DNA of 64,000 nt from Kappaphycus alvarezii (Eukaryota > Rhodophyta > Florideophyceae > Gigartinales > Solieriaceae), in NCBI GenBank assembly GCA_002205965.3, contig NADL03000620.1, positions 2,356,001-2,420,000 on the forward strand. The letters are read 5' to 3'. Shown here piece after piece: positions 43,989 to 56,400 of this stretch; the stretch's first letter is position 1; the number at the start of each line of letters is the position of its first letter. The notes under the pieces are model-generated. The model was not told the origin of the DNA. It ran no database searches and worked only from the letters and a program-made list of their open reading frames with translations. Both the position numbers and the translations under genes were made by a program.

Positions 43989-44985
43989 TTAACCAAAAAT
44001 TCCCCCCATCAGCGCAGAGCTTCGGCATAGAACCGACAAGATTCTCAAGCACAGAGGCATTAATATTATTCCAACATGACTCAATGCATCCTTCAGAGAT
44101 TCCACGCTTATAAACTGTCGTTGATTAGCATACACCCCTCTCACCAAGTTGCCCCATGTATTTTCGATAGCGTTACGATCCGGGAGTAAGCGGGCCATAT
44201 AGGCTGCGTATAAAGTTATCCTAGAGCCAATGTTTTGCAACAGTCAAACGATGACTAGGAGATTCATCGTGCATGAAGTTCCAGTTGACAGAAATATCTA
44301 TAGCAAAATGGAGAAGCTCGTTCTGTAACGTATTGATGTATTTGAGACCATCTTGTTTCCATACAAAAAGACTAGGCGAGACTTCTGGGTCCCTCCTAAT
44401 CATGATTAAACCAAGAATCTCGTACCCCTCCCTGGCGTTTTGAAACCCATTCTTTATCGGCCCTACTACCCTGCCATTTGAATGCCGCACCATCTGTTCC
44501 ATCCAGGTTGAACTATTCTCATCGTACCAGGTGACATTAATCCAGTAAGATACACTCCAGAAACGATGAACTTTAGAAAATGTACTGAATCTCTCTTGTG
44601 TCTTGGTTTCAAGGCAGAGCTTCACGCGATTCGCTAATAGTGAAAAGTGGATCAGTAGGAAACAACTTACGAACAAATCGAGCATATAGAGGTAATGAGA
44701 GGCGCCAAGGAATGGAATACGAGGCACAATTTCCAACATGAGCCTCCCTAGTGATCCGTATTCTGTCCAAGAATGACAATTTTCTTGGCCTTTCTCCAGC
44801 ATTTTTTTGTCTTACTTCATGTTATCTCGCTAGAAGGCTGCTAGAACCCCCCGATATCTATCCAGCTCCTAGCTATTCTGGCTACTGTCCAGAATTAACT
44901 GGGAAAGGCCAAAAGCTTGCCTTTGTCGACGTTGTTGAGACGGAGTCGTTTGCCCATCCCGTAGGAGACCTGCACCTCTTCGCAT
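43989..44985 (-). pseudogene. Tc1-type transposase (DD34E), disrupted
   Basis: Cuts and pastes the element at TA sites. Reading on the minus strand: an ATG at 44983-44985 opens MRRGAGLLRDGQTTPSQQRR. A helix-turn-helix region follows (RPRKLSFLDRIRITREAHVG, ~44750-44810). Then come WYDENSSTWM (~44520, first catalytic Asp region), NGRVVGPI (~44470), GLKYINTLQNELLHFA (~44310-44350), WNFMHDESPSHR (~44250, second catalytic Asp) and DRNAIENTWG (~44160, catalytic Glu). Allowing for one indel, the second Asp and the Glu are 34 residues apart, i.e. DD34E as in Tc1. About 330 codons is normal for the family. Several frame changes and stops (a TAG after KHWL at ~44222, an indel at ~44180) make it non-functional as read. 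Confidence 0.8.
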
Positions 44986-45174
44986 GTAAAAAAATAACTA
45001 TTTTTTTCTTTTCAATCCTCTGTTTCAATTAAAGCTGGAGTTCGGAGAAAATTGTTTGCATTTACCGCGTAACAGAGCTTCGCCGGAATTTCTCTTAAAG
45101 TTTTTTTGTCAATTTTCTGCCCCTTTATTAAATGTACTGCACGATTGGCTCTGAGTTGCATAGAATGAGTCCCA

Positions 45175-45290
45175 GAAATAAACTCAGCGCCGTTTCATAG
45201 CATAAATACGCCTCCCTGATGTGACTATGTATAGTTCTTTACGGCACACCCCATAAATTCCGGAGTATCATAAAGTTTGTGCCACCACTA
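45175..45290. repeat. Tc1/mariner right terminal inverted repeat
   Basis: Ends GTTTGTGCCACCACTA. Inverse of 43180-43292 with scattered mismatches. The inner continuation runs down to ~45106. Confidence 0.8.
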
Positions 45291-45292
45291 TA

Positions 45293-46880
45293 GTGTAGTG
45301 GAGTACAAAGTAATTCAGAAAACGCGTAATTTTTCGTGAAATTACGGTGTTGCATAAGCGATACTTTGTTCAGTTATTTCCTGCTCTCCACTAAGGAGGC
45401 TTTTAGTCAGGAGTCAAAAAAATGTTCACCATACCAATTGTACAAGCCTCTGGCTTCCAAAAGATAAAAGATAAAAATGTAATTAAATTTCATATCGAAA
45501 CGCCAAAAATACGGTATTTGCAAATTTGCGCGCCGTTTAAGACGACAAATAGCATACAATACTGTCGATGTGCCCAGCAGCCAACATAATATACACTGCC
45601 CTGGCCCTCGGTTCCGTCGCAGGAGCTTCTATAATGGACTGGATTCACATTTTGTGACTCTAGTAGTCCTCAAGTCTGGAGCGCAGTTGTACATATCAGC
45701 TTGCGTCTTTAACCTGAAGGTATCTACATGCGAGAAGTTTTCCACCAATTTATTCGTGTAAATTGGCAGTTTGCGTACAAGAGTTAAAAAATGAAACTGG
45801 TAGTACATACCCGTTTGAAGAGCTATTCAAAACAGCTTCCGACTCATATAGAATCCTTGCAAGCGGTATGAAACTGATGTAACTTTCCAGCAAAGTAACA
45901 TGCCATCCGTAAATATGCAAGAGAGAAAAAGTGTTTATTAGAAAACATAAGCCCTACGGTTAAAAGTATAAGTTAGTGTTATAGAATAAAAAAGCTATCG
46001 ATTGTAGCTCGGATTAGTCTGAAATCGTTTTGGACTTCATAAAATTCAGCGAAATGTAAGGTTTCACAAAAATGCCTTCAAAAGAAGTCGAATGAAAAGA
46101 ACAAAAGCAGAGGTGGGAGAAATGTCTGGATATTAACCTGAGGGAATGGACGTTTTAATGGACAAGAGTTATCAGGGATCTGGAAACTTTACGGGCAATA
46201 ATGCAAAAAAAGAAATAAAATAATGGTCTCTTAAGCACTTAAGAAGTGGAAAGGAATAGAAAAATTTCGCCGGATCGTATGCTCATGGAAAACCGGTTTG
46301 GAGGCTGTGAAATCTTTAGGGTAGAATGGGGGAAAATTGACGCGAAAAGAGGCCGGCTATGGTGCAGTTTTCAAACTTTGCGTTGCGTTGACAAATTTGC
46401 ATATCAACTACCACCCTCTCAGAGGCGAGGATGCTCAAATTTACAGCCAATTGGGAAGCTTGCTGTATTATATTGGTTAGGAGTCGCACAGTAAGCGGCT
46501 TGAGGTACAAACAGCCTAATAGTGCACATTCTGGTGGTAATTGTGGATCTTTATATTATTAAAAGACACAAAACTGTGCGGAGTGTAATTAATGATTAAC
46601 AATGAAAGCATGTTTCAGGTGCAAACTGACTCGTTTCCATTACTTGAAGGCGTCGGAGGTAATTTATGGGCCGAGTTGGACTGTGGACGGTTGGCATCCG
46701 CGTTGGTCTGAGAGCGAAGAAGTGTGGTGATGAAGGTCTTTTGGGGAGGTCACGCCGGTCCAGAGGGCATGCCAAATTCAGGAGGTCTGTAGTTCGTCGC
46801 AGACTATTTTCCCCAGCAGGGAAAGTGTCAATGGTGCTGGAGGCGTAGATTCTGTGGATGAGGGGGCCTACTTAGGAGAA
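45293..46880. other. Unassigned AT-leaning DNA
   Basis: About 1.6 kb without a recognisable gene. The longest frames are ~60-80 codons with no known motif. No repeat shared with the rest of the window was seen. Confidence 0.4.
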
Positions 46881-48347
46881 ACCATGTACGTCGAGACGTA
46901 TGTTTACGCATGGTTGGATGCATACCTGCCAGGCAGAGCAAAATTATTGATTTGCTCGTACAGCTCTCCTTGCATCGAGTCTAAAACGGTCGCGACTTCC
47001 GCTGTATTTTGAAGATCTAGAGGTAGGACGCCTGTATCATCAGGCACGTGGAAGAAGAAAGTCAGTGAAAATGGAGGCGGTCTTGCGGATCTCGGAAGAG
47101 GTAAAGCTTCTGGAGTTTACGCGAAAAATAGAGGCGAGGCACGCGTGGTGACATGTGATCGGGACCAGGCCCAGATGACGGGTTAATTGAGCGAGCAGCA
47201 AGAGGCACGTCACTCTTTTTGATTTAGGGGTGAGTGGAAGTTTCCAAGTTCTCGAGGAGACGTACCAGGGCAAACGCCGGAGGGTGAAGGGCGGAGAGAG
47301 TGGCCTAGGTGTTAGGGTTACTAGGGTCAGTAATAGGGAATTTGGTGAGATAATTGCATAGCCCGGGAGTACTGGGCGTTCGAAACCAGACGCATATCAC
47401 GCGTTGCACGTGTAGGGAGGGTCTTAGCCGAGCAGGGCCGTAAGGATCGGGTGAGTTCTAATCTTACTGGGACAAGGCAGAGGCCATTTTTTCGAGCCAA
47501 AGCGCAGCCCATTTGGAACCTGTGCAGGTCTGGCGAATACGCTATGGGAGGGCGTGTAGTTGTCCCGACGAGGAGCGCCTTTCCGGTTCTTCACGTAGTA
47601 TTCGCCTCAAAACTACAGTGGGAAACATGTGAACCCGGATAAAAAGCCTTGTGATATGTTTCTGGGTCAACAGTAGAGCTATCGGCAGGAACCTGGTGGA
47701 TTTCGAGGAGGGCAACATCATGGAGACAGATGGCAGGAATGGCAAGGAAGAGATCTCCTGGTCGTTGGGGCATGTCATGGATGTCTTGGATTGGGGAAAT
47801 AGAGAGAAGGGTTAGGCGTGAAAGAAGATGGGGAAGTTAGCATGAGGGGGGTTGGGAGGGAGGGGAGTTAGCAGTCAGAGGATGCCCCCATAGGAGTGAG
47901 GGAGTGGAAGCGGACGGAGCCATCCGGGATTCATTCAACATCGGAGACTCCCCATCCGCGGAAGAAGGTAAGGTTGTGGGCACTACACCGTATTTTAGCA
48001 TGCAGCAGTAAGCGACCGTCGAATGGGAAGTTGAACGTAGTTGGGTATTTGAGGGCTGAGGAGGGCATGAATCTCTATTTACAAACGTCAGAGTATGCCT
48101 AGGTTGCCACAGGGAGTAAAGCGGGGGAGAGGACCTCCAACGACTTGGTGGTCAGTTGTAGGTCGGGATATATGCAACGGAGGTGGTACACGATGAGTGT
48201 GAGGAGACCAAGGAGAGACTGGGTGACGGCGATGTGGGTCCAGGTAAAGACATCTGAGAGAAGGACGTGTGTGTGAAAGGAACAGATGGCGAGAGGGGCA
48301 GCATGTGGGGTGTTAAGCTGTAAGGCCTGTGAAGTGAAATACAACAT
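46881..48347 (-). other. G-rich stretch with coding-like minus-strand fragments, unidentified
   Basis: The plus strand is conspicuously G-rich, so the minus strand is C-rich and yields several adjacent frames of plausible protein composition: PDDTGVLPLDLQNTAEVATV then MQGELYEQINNFALPGRY (~46930-47050), ICLHDVALLEIHQVPADSST (~47670-47730), and VFTWTHIAVTQSLLGLLTLI (~48180-48245). They are separated by stops and frame changes. I recognise no family. Candidates are a host gene carrying the same kind of sequence errors, or the 3' non-coding part of the adjacent chromovirus, whose coding end is at 48403 on the same strand. Confidence 0.35.
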
Positions 48348-48402
48348 TGCTACCCCTACAGAGAAGAATCACCCCGATGCTTGAGATTCTGCTTGTACTT
48401 AT

Positions 48403-51400
48403 TCAAAAGTTCTTGTAAATTCTGAGGAAATGATTAGGAAAGCCACGATTTCTCATGATCTCCGCACCCCTTCCATTTGACAAGGATTTTATTTTTTCCA
48501 AGTTGTTTCTTGTGAGCGAGTATAGATTCAACTTTGTATTCCACACGTCCATCTTGAAATAAGAGAGGCAGAGGAGGTGTAATTTGTCGGTTGAACTCAT
48601 CTTCAAAGAACGGGTTCAAGAAGCTAGCGTGGAACGCGTTATGTGTTCCTCTGTCAATCATAGGTTGATATAACTGCAGACGGTACGTCAAACCGTTAAT
48701 ATCTTCTTTGATTTCAAAGGGACCACAATACTTTGGGTTCACTTTGCGTGATTCAGCCGCATCTCCGAGTGATAAGTTCTTTTTTTGAGAGCCAAACCTT
48801 ATAAACAATCTTAAACGTAGACAGACTTCTCTTCTTGTTTACATATTTTGCGGTGGATTCATTGGATTTTCGGATTTCATTCTGGACTATCCTTAATGCT
48901 TCCTGTATATATTCTAGGAAACCTGATGCCGCTGGATTATCTGACGCCAAAACATCCAAAGGTACTCTTCTCAGTTGAATTACGTAACTGAGGAAAATGA
49001 TGAGGAAGTTGTGGTTACATTCACAGAGGAGTTGTAAGCAACTTCAAAGTCTACCAGGTAATTATCCCAATCTGATTTGTTGAAGCTAACGAAAGCATGG
49101 ATCATTCATCTATTTTCCGGTTCATTGTATCCAACTGTCCATCAGTTTGTGGATGGTATGCAGATGAGAGGGATATCTTTGTTCCTGATAGAGCAAAACG
49201 TTTTGTCCAAAACTTGCTCATGAAGATGGGATCTCGGTCACATATGATATTCTCTGGTAATCCATGATGTCGGTATACGTGGTTTTTTAACAGAAGAGCC
49301 GTTTCAGGGGTTTCTGTGCTTGATTTCGTTGGTATTATTCTAATCATCTTAGAAAATCTGTCCAAGACTGTCAAAACGCCTTTGTTTCCATTTTTCGATT
49401 TTGGGAGAGGTGTGATTAAATCCAAAACTATGTGGGTCCATTTTATTTTAGGTGGCTAGAGTGGTTGTAAAAGACCTGCAGTCTTCTGATTGGTTGAATT
49501 GGTTCTTTAGTATTGGCAGAAACAAGGGTATCGGATTACATCCGATCTTAAATTTTTCCAATAATACTTTGGTGATATTATGTGGATATTTTTTCTTATT
49601 TCTAGGTGTCCCATATAAGGCGATGATATTAATGCAGGAGCTTGACTCTAGAACTTCCTTCTAGTACACATAGTTTCTTTTTTCTAGGGAGAAGCATCCC
49701 TCGACGCTCAAAGGGAGCTTTCGGCTCTTGATAATGGGTTCTGAGGTTCTCATATCTACCATAAGCTTCTGCTTACCCCACTAACTCACTGTTCGTGAAT
49801 GATATAGTCGAGATGTTATTGGATTCTGAGGATTTCTTGGAAATGAATTTTTGGAGTAATAAATTGTTCCGATGATCACGTGACGGCACATTTTATGGTT
49901 GCCTCGATAATGCGTCTGCAATTACATTTAATTTTTTTAAGATGGGGATTATCTTGAAGTCTAAATTAACTAATCTTTCCAGCCATCTCACTTATCTCTC
50001 GAAAAAGTTTTCTTGGGTTTATAGGTATCTTAGGGGATAGTGGTTCGAGTGAACGGCGAATTAATTACCGTAAAGGTACGATCTTCACCAATTGAGGGAA
50101 TCTACAATGACCAAAAGTTCCTTTCATGGGCCAGATTATTTTTTTCAGTAGCATTAAGAGTCCTGGACGCAAAAGAGACCGGTCTGATAGAACATGATTC
50201 TTCCTGTTCCATCACTGCGCCAGTTGCATACTGTGACGTATCTGTGGTTTAGTAGATAGGCAGTGAAGCGTCGAAATTTCTGAGAACTGGTGCACTGCAA
50301 AGGCACTGTAAATTGTTTGCTTGAGTACTTTGAAGTAATCATCTTGAGTGTGGCTCCATTGGAAATTCACGTTTTTCGTCAATTCTGTCAGAGGTTTAGC
50401 AAGCATTGAACAGGCTTTTATGAATATCGGGTATTAATTGACAAAAATAAGAAGAGACTGTACTTGTTGCTTATTCTTTCTTTGTTATCGGTCATTCCAT
50501 GACTGCACTTATCTTGTTTTTATCAAAAGAAATACAACTTTGAGAAATATTGTGTCCTAGGTACTCCACTTCTGTAACTCTAAAAACGCATTTAGATAAT
50601 TTTCCAAGCAACTTTTCTTTTCTAGGGACTTCGAGTACAGTTCGAATATGACCCAATTGACTTTTCTGGTTCTTACTGTACATGAGAATATCATCCATAT
50701 GGACGATCACAAATGCATTGAGATCGTTTTTGAAAATTTCATTCATTAGCTTCATGAAAGTTGCTGGGGAACTGGTGAGTCCAAATGGTAGAACAAGAAA
50801 TTCAATGTGTCCGTACCGTGTTCTGAAGGCAGTAAATGGAATTGAATCTTCTTGTAGTCTAATCTGGTCATAAACAGATCTAAGATAAATTTTGCTGAAG
50901 TACTTTTCTCCTTTAAGCTGGTCGAAAATGTCGTCAATTCGTGGAACGGGATAGCTTCTTCTTTACACTAAGCCGATTTAAGGCTCTGTAATCCACACAA
51001 ATCCGCAGACCATTATCCTTCTTTCTCACAAATAGAAAAGGAGCTCCCTAAGGGCTCTTGGTAGGTCTTATAAACTCAGATTCCAGTAGCTTGTCCAACT
51101 GTTTTAGGAGTTCTGACATCGCTTTTTCAGAAAGTCTATAGAGACCTTTCTTCTTTGGTTCTGCTCCTTCCTTTAATTATATTCCAAAGTACTGTTTCCT
51201 TTCCGGTGGCAAACATCCTGGGAGCTTCTCTGTAAATAAATCAGCAAATGTTTTCAAACATTTCTGTACATCTCGAGGGTATACTGGTGATCTTGGTTCA
51301 CTAGAATGTAAAGGACTAAATAAAACTGCAAATAACTCTTTTTTCTCATCGACATCACTAAGTATAGTATTGGAAGATACGAAAAGACTCAGTACGGCAT

Positions 51401-53490
51401 CATCAACAATAACTATGAATGAATTTTGCTTATGTTCGAATTTCACCTCATTATTAAGGCAATTGATTTTTTCCCAACGCGAGGCGCACTATTCTTTCCC
51501 AAGAATTGAATCATAACGCTTCAGCGGGCTCACCGCAAAGTAAAGAGGTTCATTATAGGCGGTAATATGTACACTGATAGCATTTACCAATTCTTGGCCA
51601 TTTCAGCAAGCTCTCTGAAATCTCTGGGCTTTATTTGATGTTGCTTGCAAAATGATTATCTCAAAAATTTGATCTCACCACCAGGGTCTATAAGGATTAT
51701 CGCTGGCTCAACATCAATTATACACTTGACAATCAGAAAACCGTTCTGATTTCCCTCGAGTGCAGGGGAGAATGTTTCAGTGAACATTCCATTAGATCTG
51801 ATAGTGGACACAATGGATCTTTTGTCTTGCTTCAATGAAAAATATCTTGGTTATTTGCGTAATTCAGGGGTTTCGAATGGTTTTTCAATGAACGGAACTG
51901 ACTGGGGACCTTCAATCAGTTCCCGCGGACTTTTGGGTAGTTATTGGCCATTTGGCCTTTCTTTCTGCAGTTAAGACAGAGAACTTCGCGCCTATATCTT
52001 TCACGTTTTTCTTTTCCAAGCTTCTGTAAGTTGGGAGTGTTTATTTCCAGCCCCAGTGTCACTTCTATGTTCCCAATTTCCATCGATACTGGGTTGCTGT
52101 TTCCAGCAACCCAACATCCATTTCCATTCTTTCCTCTAGAAAATATTGGTTGGTTACCAGGTCCAGAACGCTGAAATGTCGATTCCACTCTCTCGGCATC
52201 CCTCATGAAGTCGGGAGGTTGATGCATTCTTTGGTGCACAACGCCTTCCAGATTTAGGGCTGTAAACCTCGAGAGTAACGATCTATCTTGTCTTTAACTC
52301 CAATGCTGGGGATTTCCAGTATAATTTTTTTGCTGACTTCGTTGAAGGTAGGAACATCTTGCACTTGTTTCCAGCGGGTAGGCTTGTATCGAGCGATCTT
52401 TCCTTTGTTCAAAGTTTCAAAACACTGGGTCAAAGCACCCTTCAGTTTCTGCCAGGAATTTATTCCTTTCCTTCTTCTGTTTTGGAGTGAACCATCCACC
52501 ACTCATGAGCATTGCCAGCTAAGTAGCTGAGTGCTATGTGTAGGGGCCAGTTGCCATCATTCGCTCCGAGGTAGTTATCCATCTGAACACAACAGCTGCC
52601 AATTGATCCTTTCCTAGTGAATGTAGTTGGTTTTTTTTCTTTCCCCAGCCTGACTATCCAAAGGCGCATTACTTGACGAATTTCCTTTTTGTTACTCAGA
52701 AAGTAAGCAATTTTAATGGAAAATAAAGATATTACTTGCGATCCCTGACTGTAAGTTGATGCTGGTCCCCGTTCTGATGGCGGACAAGGTCTTGTTCACT
52801 GAACACCTCAATTTGCAGTCCTTGCACTTGTAATTCTTCTTACTTGCATGAAAGATGTGACGACGGGACCGTAGGTGCTCAAAGTACTGAACGCGACCGG
52901 AGCAGGTGACTTGACAATGACTGAGGTGGAGCGGAATGGACTTCTAATTCCTTTCCATCCGTGGCCTTTTCGAGGGCCTAACCTGGAGGAATCGATGGTC
53001 TACCACCCTTTGGATCGAAAGAGAGGCGACGTTCGGCAGCATTCGAAGCCTTCTTGGATGAGCCCTTGAATTTGTCGGTGGCCTTGAAGACTTTGGGACT
53101 GTCGGACGCGACGGCTTCCTCGGACCGGGGGTAAAGATCGAAGGCGAGTCGATGGGGATGGCGATTTACCGAAAAGGGGTGCCATGGTCCTCAACCGTAA
53201 AAGTGGGAGGTGTTCCTGGATCTGAAAGTGCTCGGGGTAAGCTGAGATCTTGGACAGGAACCTTGGGAACAATCTTCACTATTTTCTTTTACATTATAGT
53301 TCTTTTCTTTTCATTTTAGCTTTTCGAAAGCACCATTTTCCACCAGTTGTCCCAGTGATATTTAGGGGCCTCTGGGATTCAATAAGGCTGATACCATCTA
53401 AGTAACTAGGGTACTGAAGAAGACAATAAATACCTCTATTAAATTTAGGTAACTTCAGTCTAGAATGATCTAAATTAGAGTACAAATTCT
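48403..53490 (-). mobile_element. Ty3/gypsy LTR retrotransposon of the chromovirus clade, broken
   Basis: Minus-strand Ty3/gypsy fossil. From its 5' (right) side: gag fragments (~52.25-53.49 kb, including YLAGNAHEWW); a degraded zinc knuckle (~51.95-51.99 kb); protease and pre-RT region (~51.18-51.78 kb); reverse transcriptase (~50.49-51.2 kb, with VHMDDILMYSKN holding the DD pair); RNase H (~49.9-50.4 kb); integrase (~49.10-49.43 kb, with ITPLPKSKNG, DRFSKM and SAYHPQTDGQ); and a C-terminal chromodomain (~48.43-48.56 kb, ILVKWKGCGDHEKSW), which places it in the chromoviruses. Order and spacing are normal. Coding parts are interrupted many times, probably more than ten, and composition has drifted to AT. 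I could not find an LTR pair, so the ends are uncertain and it is likely old. Confidence 0.8.
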
Positions 53491-56400
53491 AACTCTCGAG
53501 GTACTCAACCCCAATCGTCTATATAAACACAGTTTGAGGTCAATTTCACTCAATCGGGGGAGGTAACTCACGAACCAAAGATTTGACTTTGTGCGCCTCG
53601 TCACTGCACTTGCCGCCAACAAAAACAGATTAACTTTGCATCAGTAATGAGCAAAAAGGAATTATTCATCACTTAACCGCTCAAATTAGCATCTTGTTCT
53701 AAAATATGCTACATGAAATACTGCGAAACGTCGAGGACCAAGTCATTCCAAAGCATATTTGCACCATTACCTCTTTTTGAGGTCGGACAAAATGAGTCGG
53801 CGTGCAGTAGCTCCTCCGACCTTAGGTGGACTTCTACTGATAGAGGGAAGGATGAGATGGAGAGATGGAGCGAGAGAAGGAAGAAACGAGAGATTTAGAG
53901 TGGAGGAAATAGTGAGAGAGTGAGAAAGTGAGAGATAGGAGCGAGGGAACAAGGAACAGAGTTGAGAAGAGAGAAGGTGGTGAGAGACTGTACCCAGAAA
54001 GATCATGGAGGAAGACCCAGGCTTAGTTAGACCTCTAGGTGAGTCGATTGGTGCTTACAGTTGTTCGAAGGAAGTTTCCAGAAGCCATATAAACGACGGT
54101 AGGAGGCTAACCCTAAACCTGCTTGAACTGATCTATACTGTACAGCTGTGTAGTGCATAAGCGTAACGATCAAGTTATAGTTTATACAGTAAACTAAATT
54201 AAAAGACGTCTGTAAACCTCTCTGCTAGCTGTCAGCTGTCAGCAGAGGCAACAGAAGGTAATCGCGCTAACATCTGCCCCTATTCTTCAGGTCAAGCTAC
54301 GATTTTCTTCGACACCCATAAATGACAAATTAAAAGCGATGGAAACAGAATGAATAGCCTCGATGTATTTTGCAGCCGGTATTGATAGTGCCGTAAGTAT
54401 TTATTACTTTGTAATTCTTTTAGTGCTCTCTTTCACGGTACATAATGTGTTGGCCGTATAAATATATTCAAATAAAGAGCAAGTTTTAAATTTTAATCTA
54501 TAAAATATAAGTCAAAGGATATATTATGCTCATTTTTGTTTTGAGCATTTTCTAAGCTTTCTATCCCTTGGTCGTTCATTAAATATGCTTTTTTTGTTAA
54601 AATGCTCCCGGATTAAATTTTTTGTCGCACAGATTAATTCGCCATTGAGCCTTTTATGAGCGCAAGTGAATGACAGTATAAATTTTGTTGCACAGGAAGG
54701 TAATTGGCATATATTTGGAACCATAAAATAATTCAAAGTACCTGAGACCCATCATCTTCAATTGTCTTCCTGTTCCCCTGGTTCAATCCACGTAACGATT
54801 TTTAACACAATTTTTCTTCCGGTGGGATCCTCTTGACCTCTCCAACTTGATTTCAGATGTAAACTTGCGTGTGTTAACATGGGCCTCGCTTCCACGTAAC
54901 GAACTTGATTCGTTTGATGCCGCAGTTTGAGTATTTGGAGTGAGATGGAGAGAGAGAAGTTATTACTTGAGCCAGTGAAACTGTTGAAGCTCTGGATCGT
55001 AACCTTTCACAGATAGAAGAAACTCAAGATAAACTGCAGAGGTTCAAAAAATGGTGCTCAGAAATAATTTGATCAATTAAATCAATTTATGACACTAAGA
55101 GGGCAAAATTTATGATCACTAAGCTTGTTTCAGTATATGTACATAAGTATTTTGGCAATACTTATGTGGAAAAGTGTGTATCTTTGGTCTCAAAATCTGT
55201 ATCCAGAGGATATTCATATATTTACACCAAATCCTGCTCAAAAATTTGCTTAAGTAAAACAATAATGCTAATGAATCCTAATACAGTCAGAATTCATAAT
55301 TAAAGTTATTTGCGCACTAAATACGCTATATAGAAGAGTTAGTAATCCTGTGAAATAGTTTCTTAATCCCGACACCCACATTACTAACATGTTGTGTAGC
55401 AAAGAACATTAATATGATATATATTTGTAAGCAAGGTGAACAAGATTACGGTTCGATCAACCGAAGAGCAGATGTCGTCAAATGTAATTAGGTTTTAAAG
55501 ATTCTCCTTTCCGAGAATAGGGTCTGAGAAAAATATATGCTAGACGAAATTTGAAAACTAGTCAGCTAGCGTAAAAGTTCCTTAAAGAAGACTAGCGTAA
55601 ACGTAAATAACATTTTGAGCCGAATTGTTTAAAGTTACGTCGTTTATACTTGATACAAGCCGCGATTACATAATCATTTTCACTTTTATGGAACATTAAT
55701 GGTGCTTCATCTCCGTAAAGACAGTATTTAATGGTAAATCATGAAAGAAAAGACATGATTTTCTAATTGACGGACAATAATAAAAATTCAGAAGGGTAGA
55801 GGAAACATTTTTGAATAGAGTAGCTTATTTTCTCTCGGATACCACAGATTAGACTAGTGATTCCTTTATAATATACAATGCATAATACAAAAAATAGGTA
55901 GCCTAAGTGCAACAGGATACTAGAGAAGTAGCGATACCAAAAAACCACAAGGAAACTGAAATAAAAATTGCGGAACTCCGCAATTTCGTGGGAATAAACT
56001 TGTAGAAATAGGACTTCTCAGTAAGTTAAAAACTACAAATATTCCGTTATAAGTGGCAATGAGTCTGTTCAATTTGCAAGATTTTGTGGCTTATTTTTAT
56101 TATTGGCACATCACTGAACACCCCAGCTACCCAATACTCCTCTATAAATCCTTCCTCTACAATCTGAATTCTCCAATTGCCATCAAAATGAGCTATCACG
56201 AGGTAGACGTGGTTTGGACTAATGAAACATCTCCCTTTTCTTTTACTGCTCAAGGAAGCTCCCCTATTGTGTAATTGAATGAAAGAGCTACAGTGGACAC
56301 TTCAGTGGGGAAAAATGCACAAATCAACTGAGAACCAAACTACACATCACAAAATGATCTGATTATCGGTCGCGAAGTCACGCTGCGACCATTTGTTCCT

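Larger units (their letters stand above)
43180..45290 (-). mobile_element. Tc1/mariner DNA transposon with nested insertions
   Basis: Bounded by TA dinucleotides (43178-43179 and 45291-45292), the standard target duplication. Its terminal inverted repeats are long: the left end CAGTGGTGGCACAAA matches the inverse of TTTGTGCCACCACTA on the right. Similarity continues for ~113 bp (to ~43292 / from ~45175) and, past an insertion, for another ~60 bp (43690-43749 / 45106-45170). The transposase (43989-44985) is on the minus strand. A ~395-bp foreign segment (43295-43689) and a 59-bp MITE (43792-43850) lie in the left arm. The two ends have diverged noticeably, so the element is not recent. Confidence 0.85.

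Noticed and set aside
53539-53600. Primer-binding site for the minus-strand chromovirus near GGTAACTCACGAACCA
   Set aside because: The sequence reads TGGTTCGTGAGTTACC on the minus strand and could be one, but with no LTR found beside it I could not support it.
54770-54800. Possible tRNA (GGTTCAATCC T-loop-like)
   Set aside because: The flanking bases do not form a T-stem, and no matching anticodon or acceptor arm was found.
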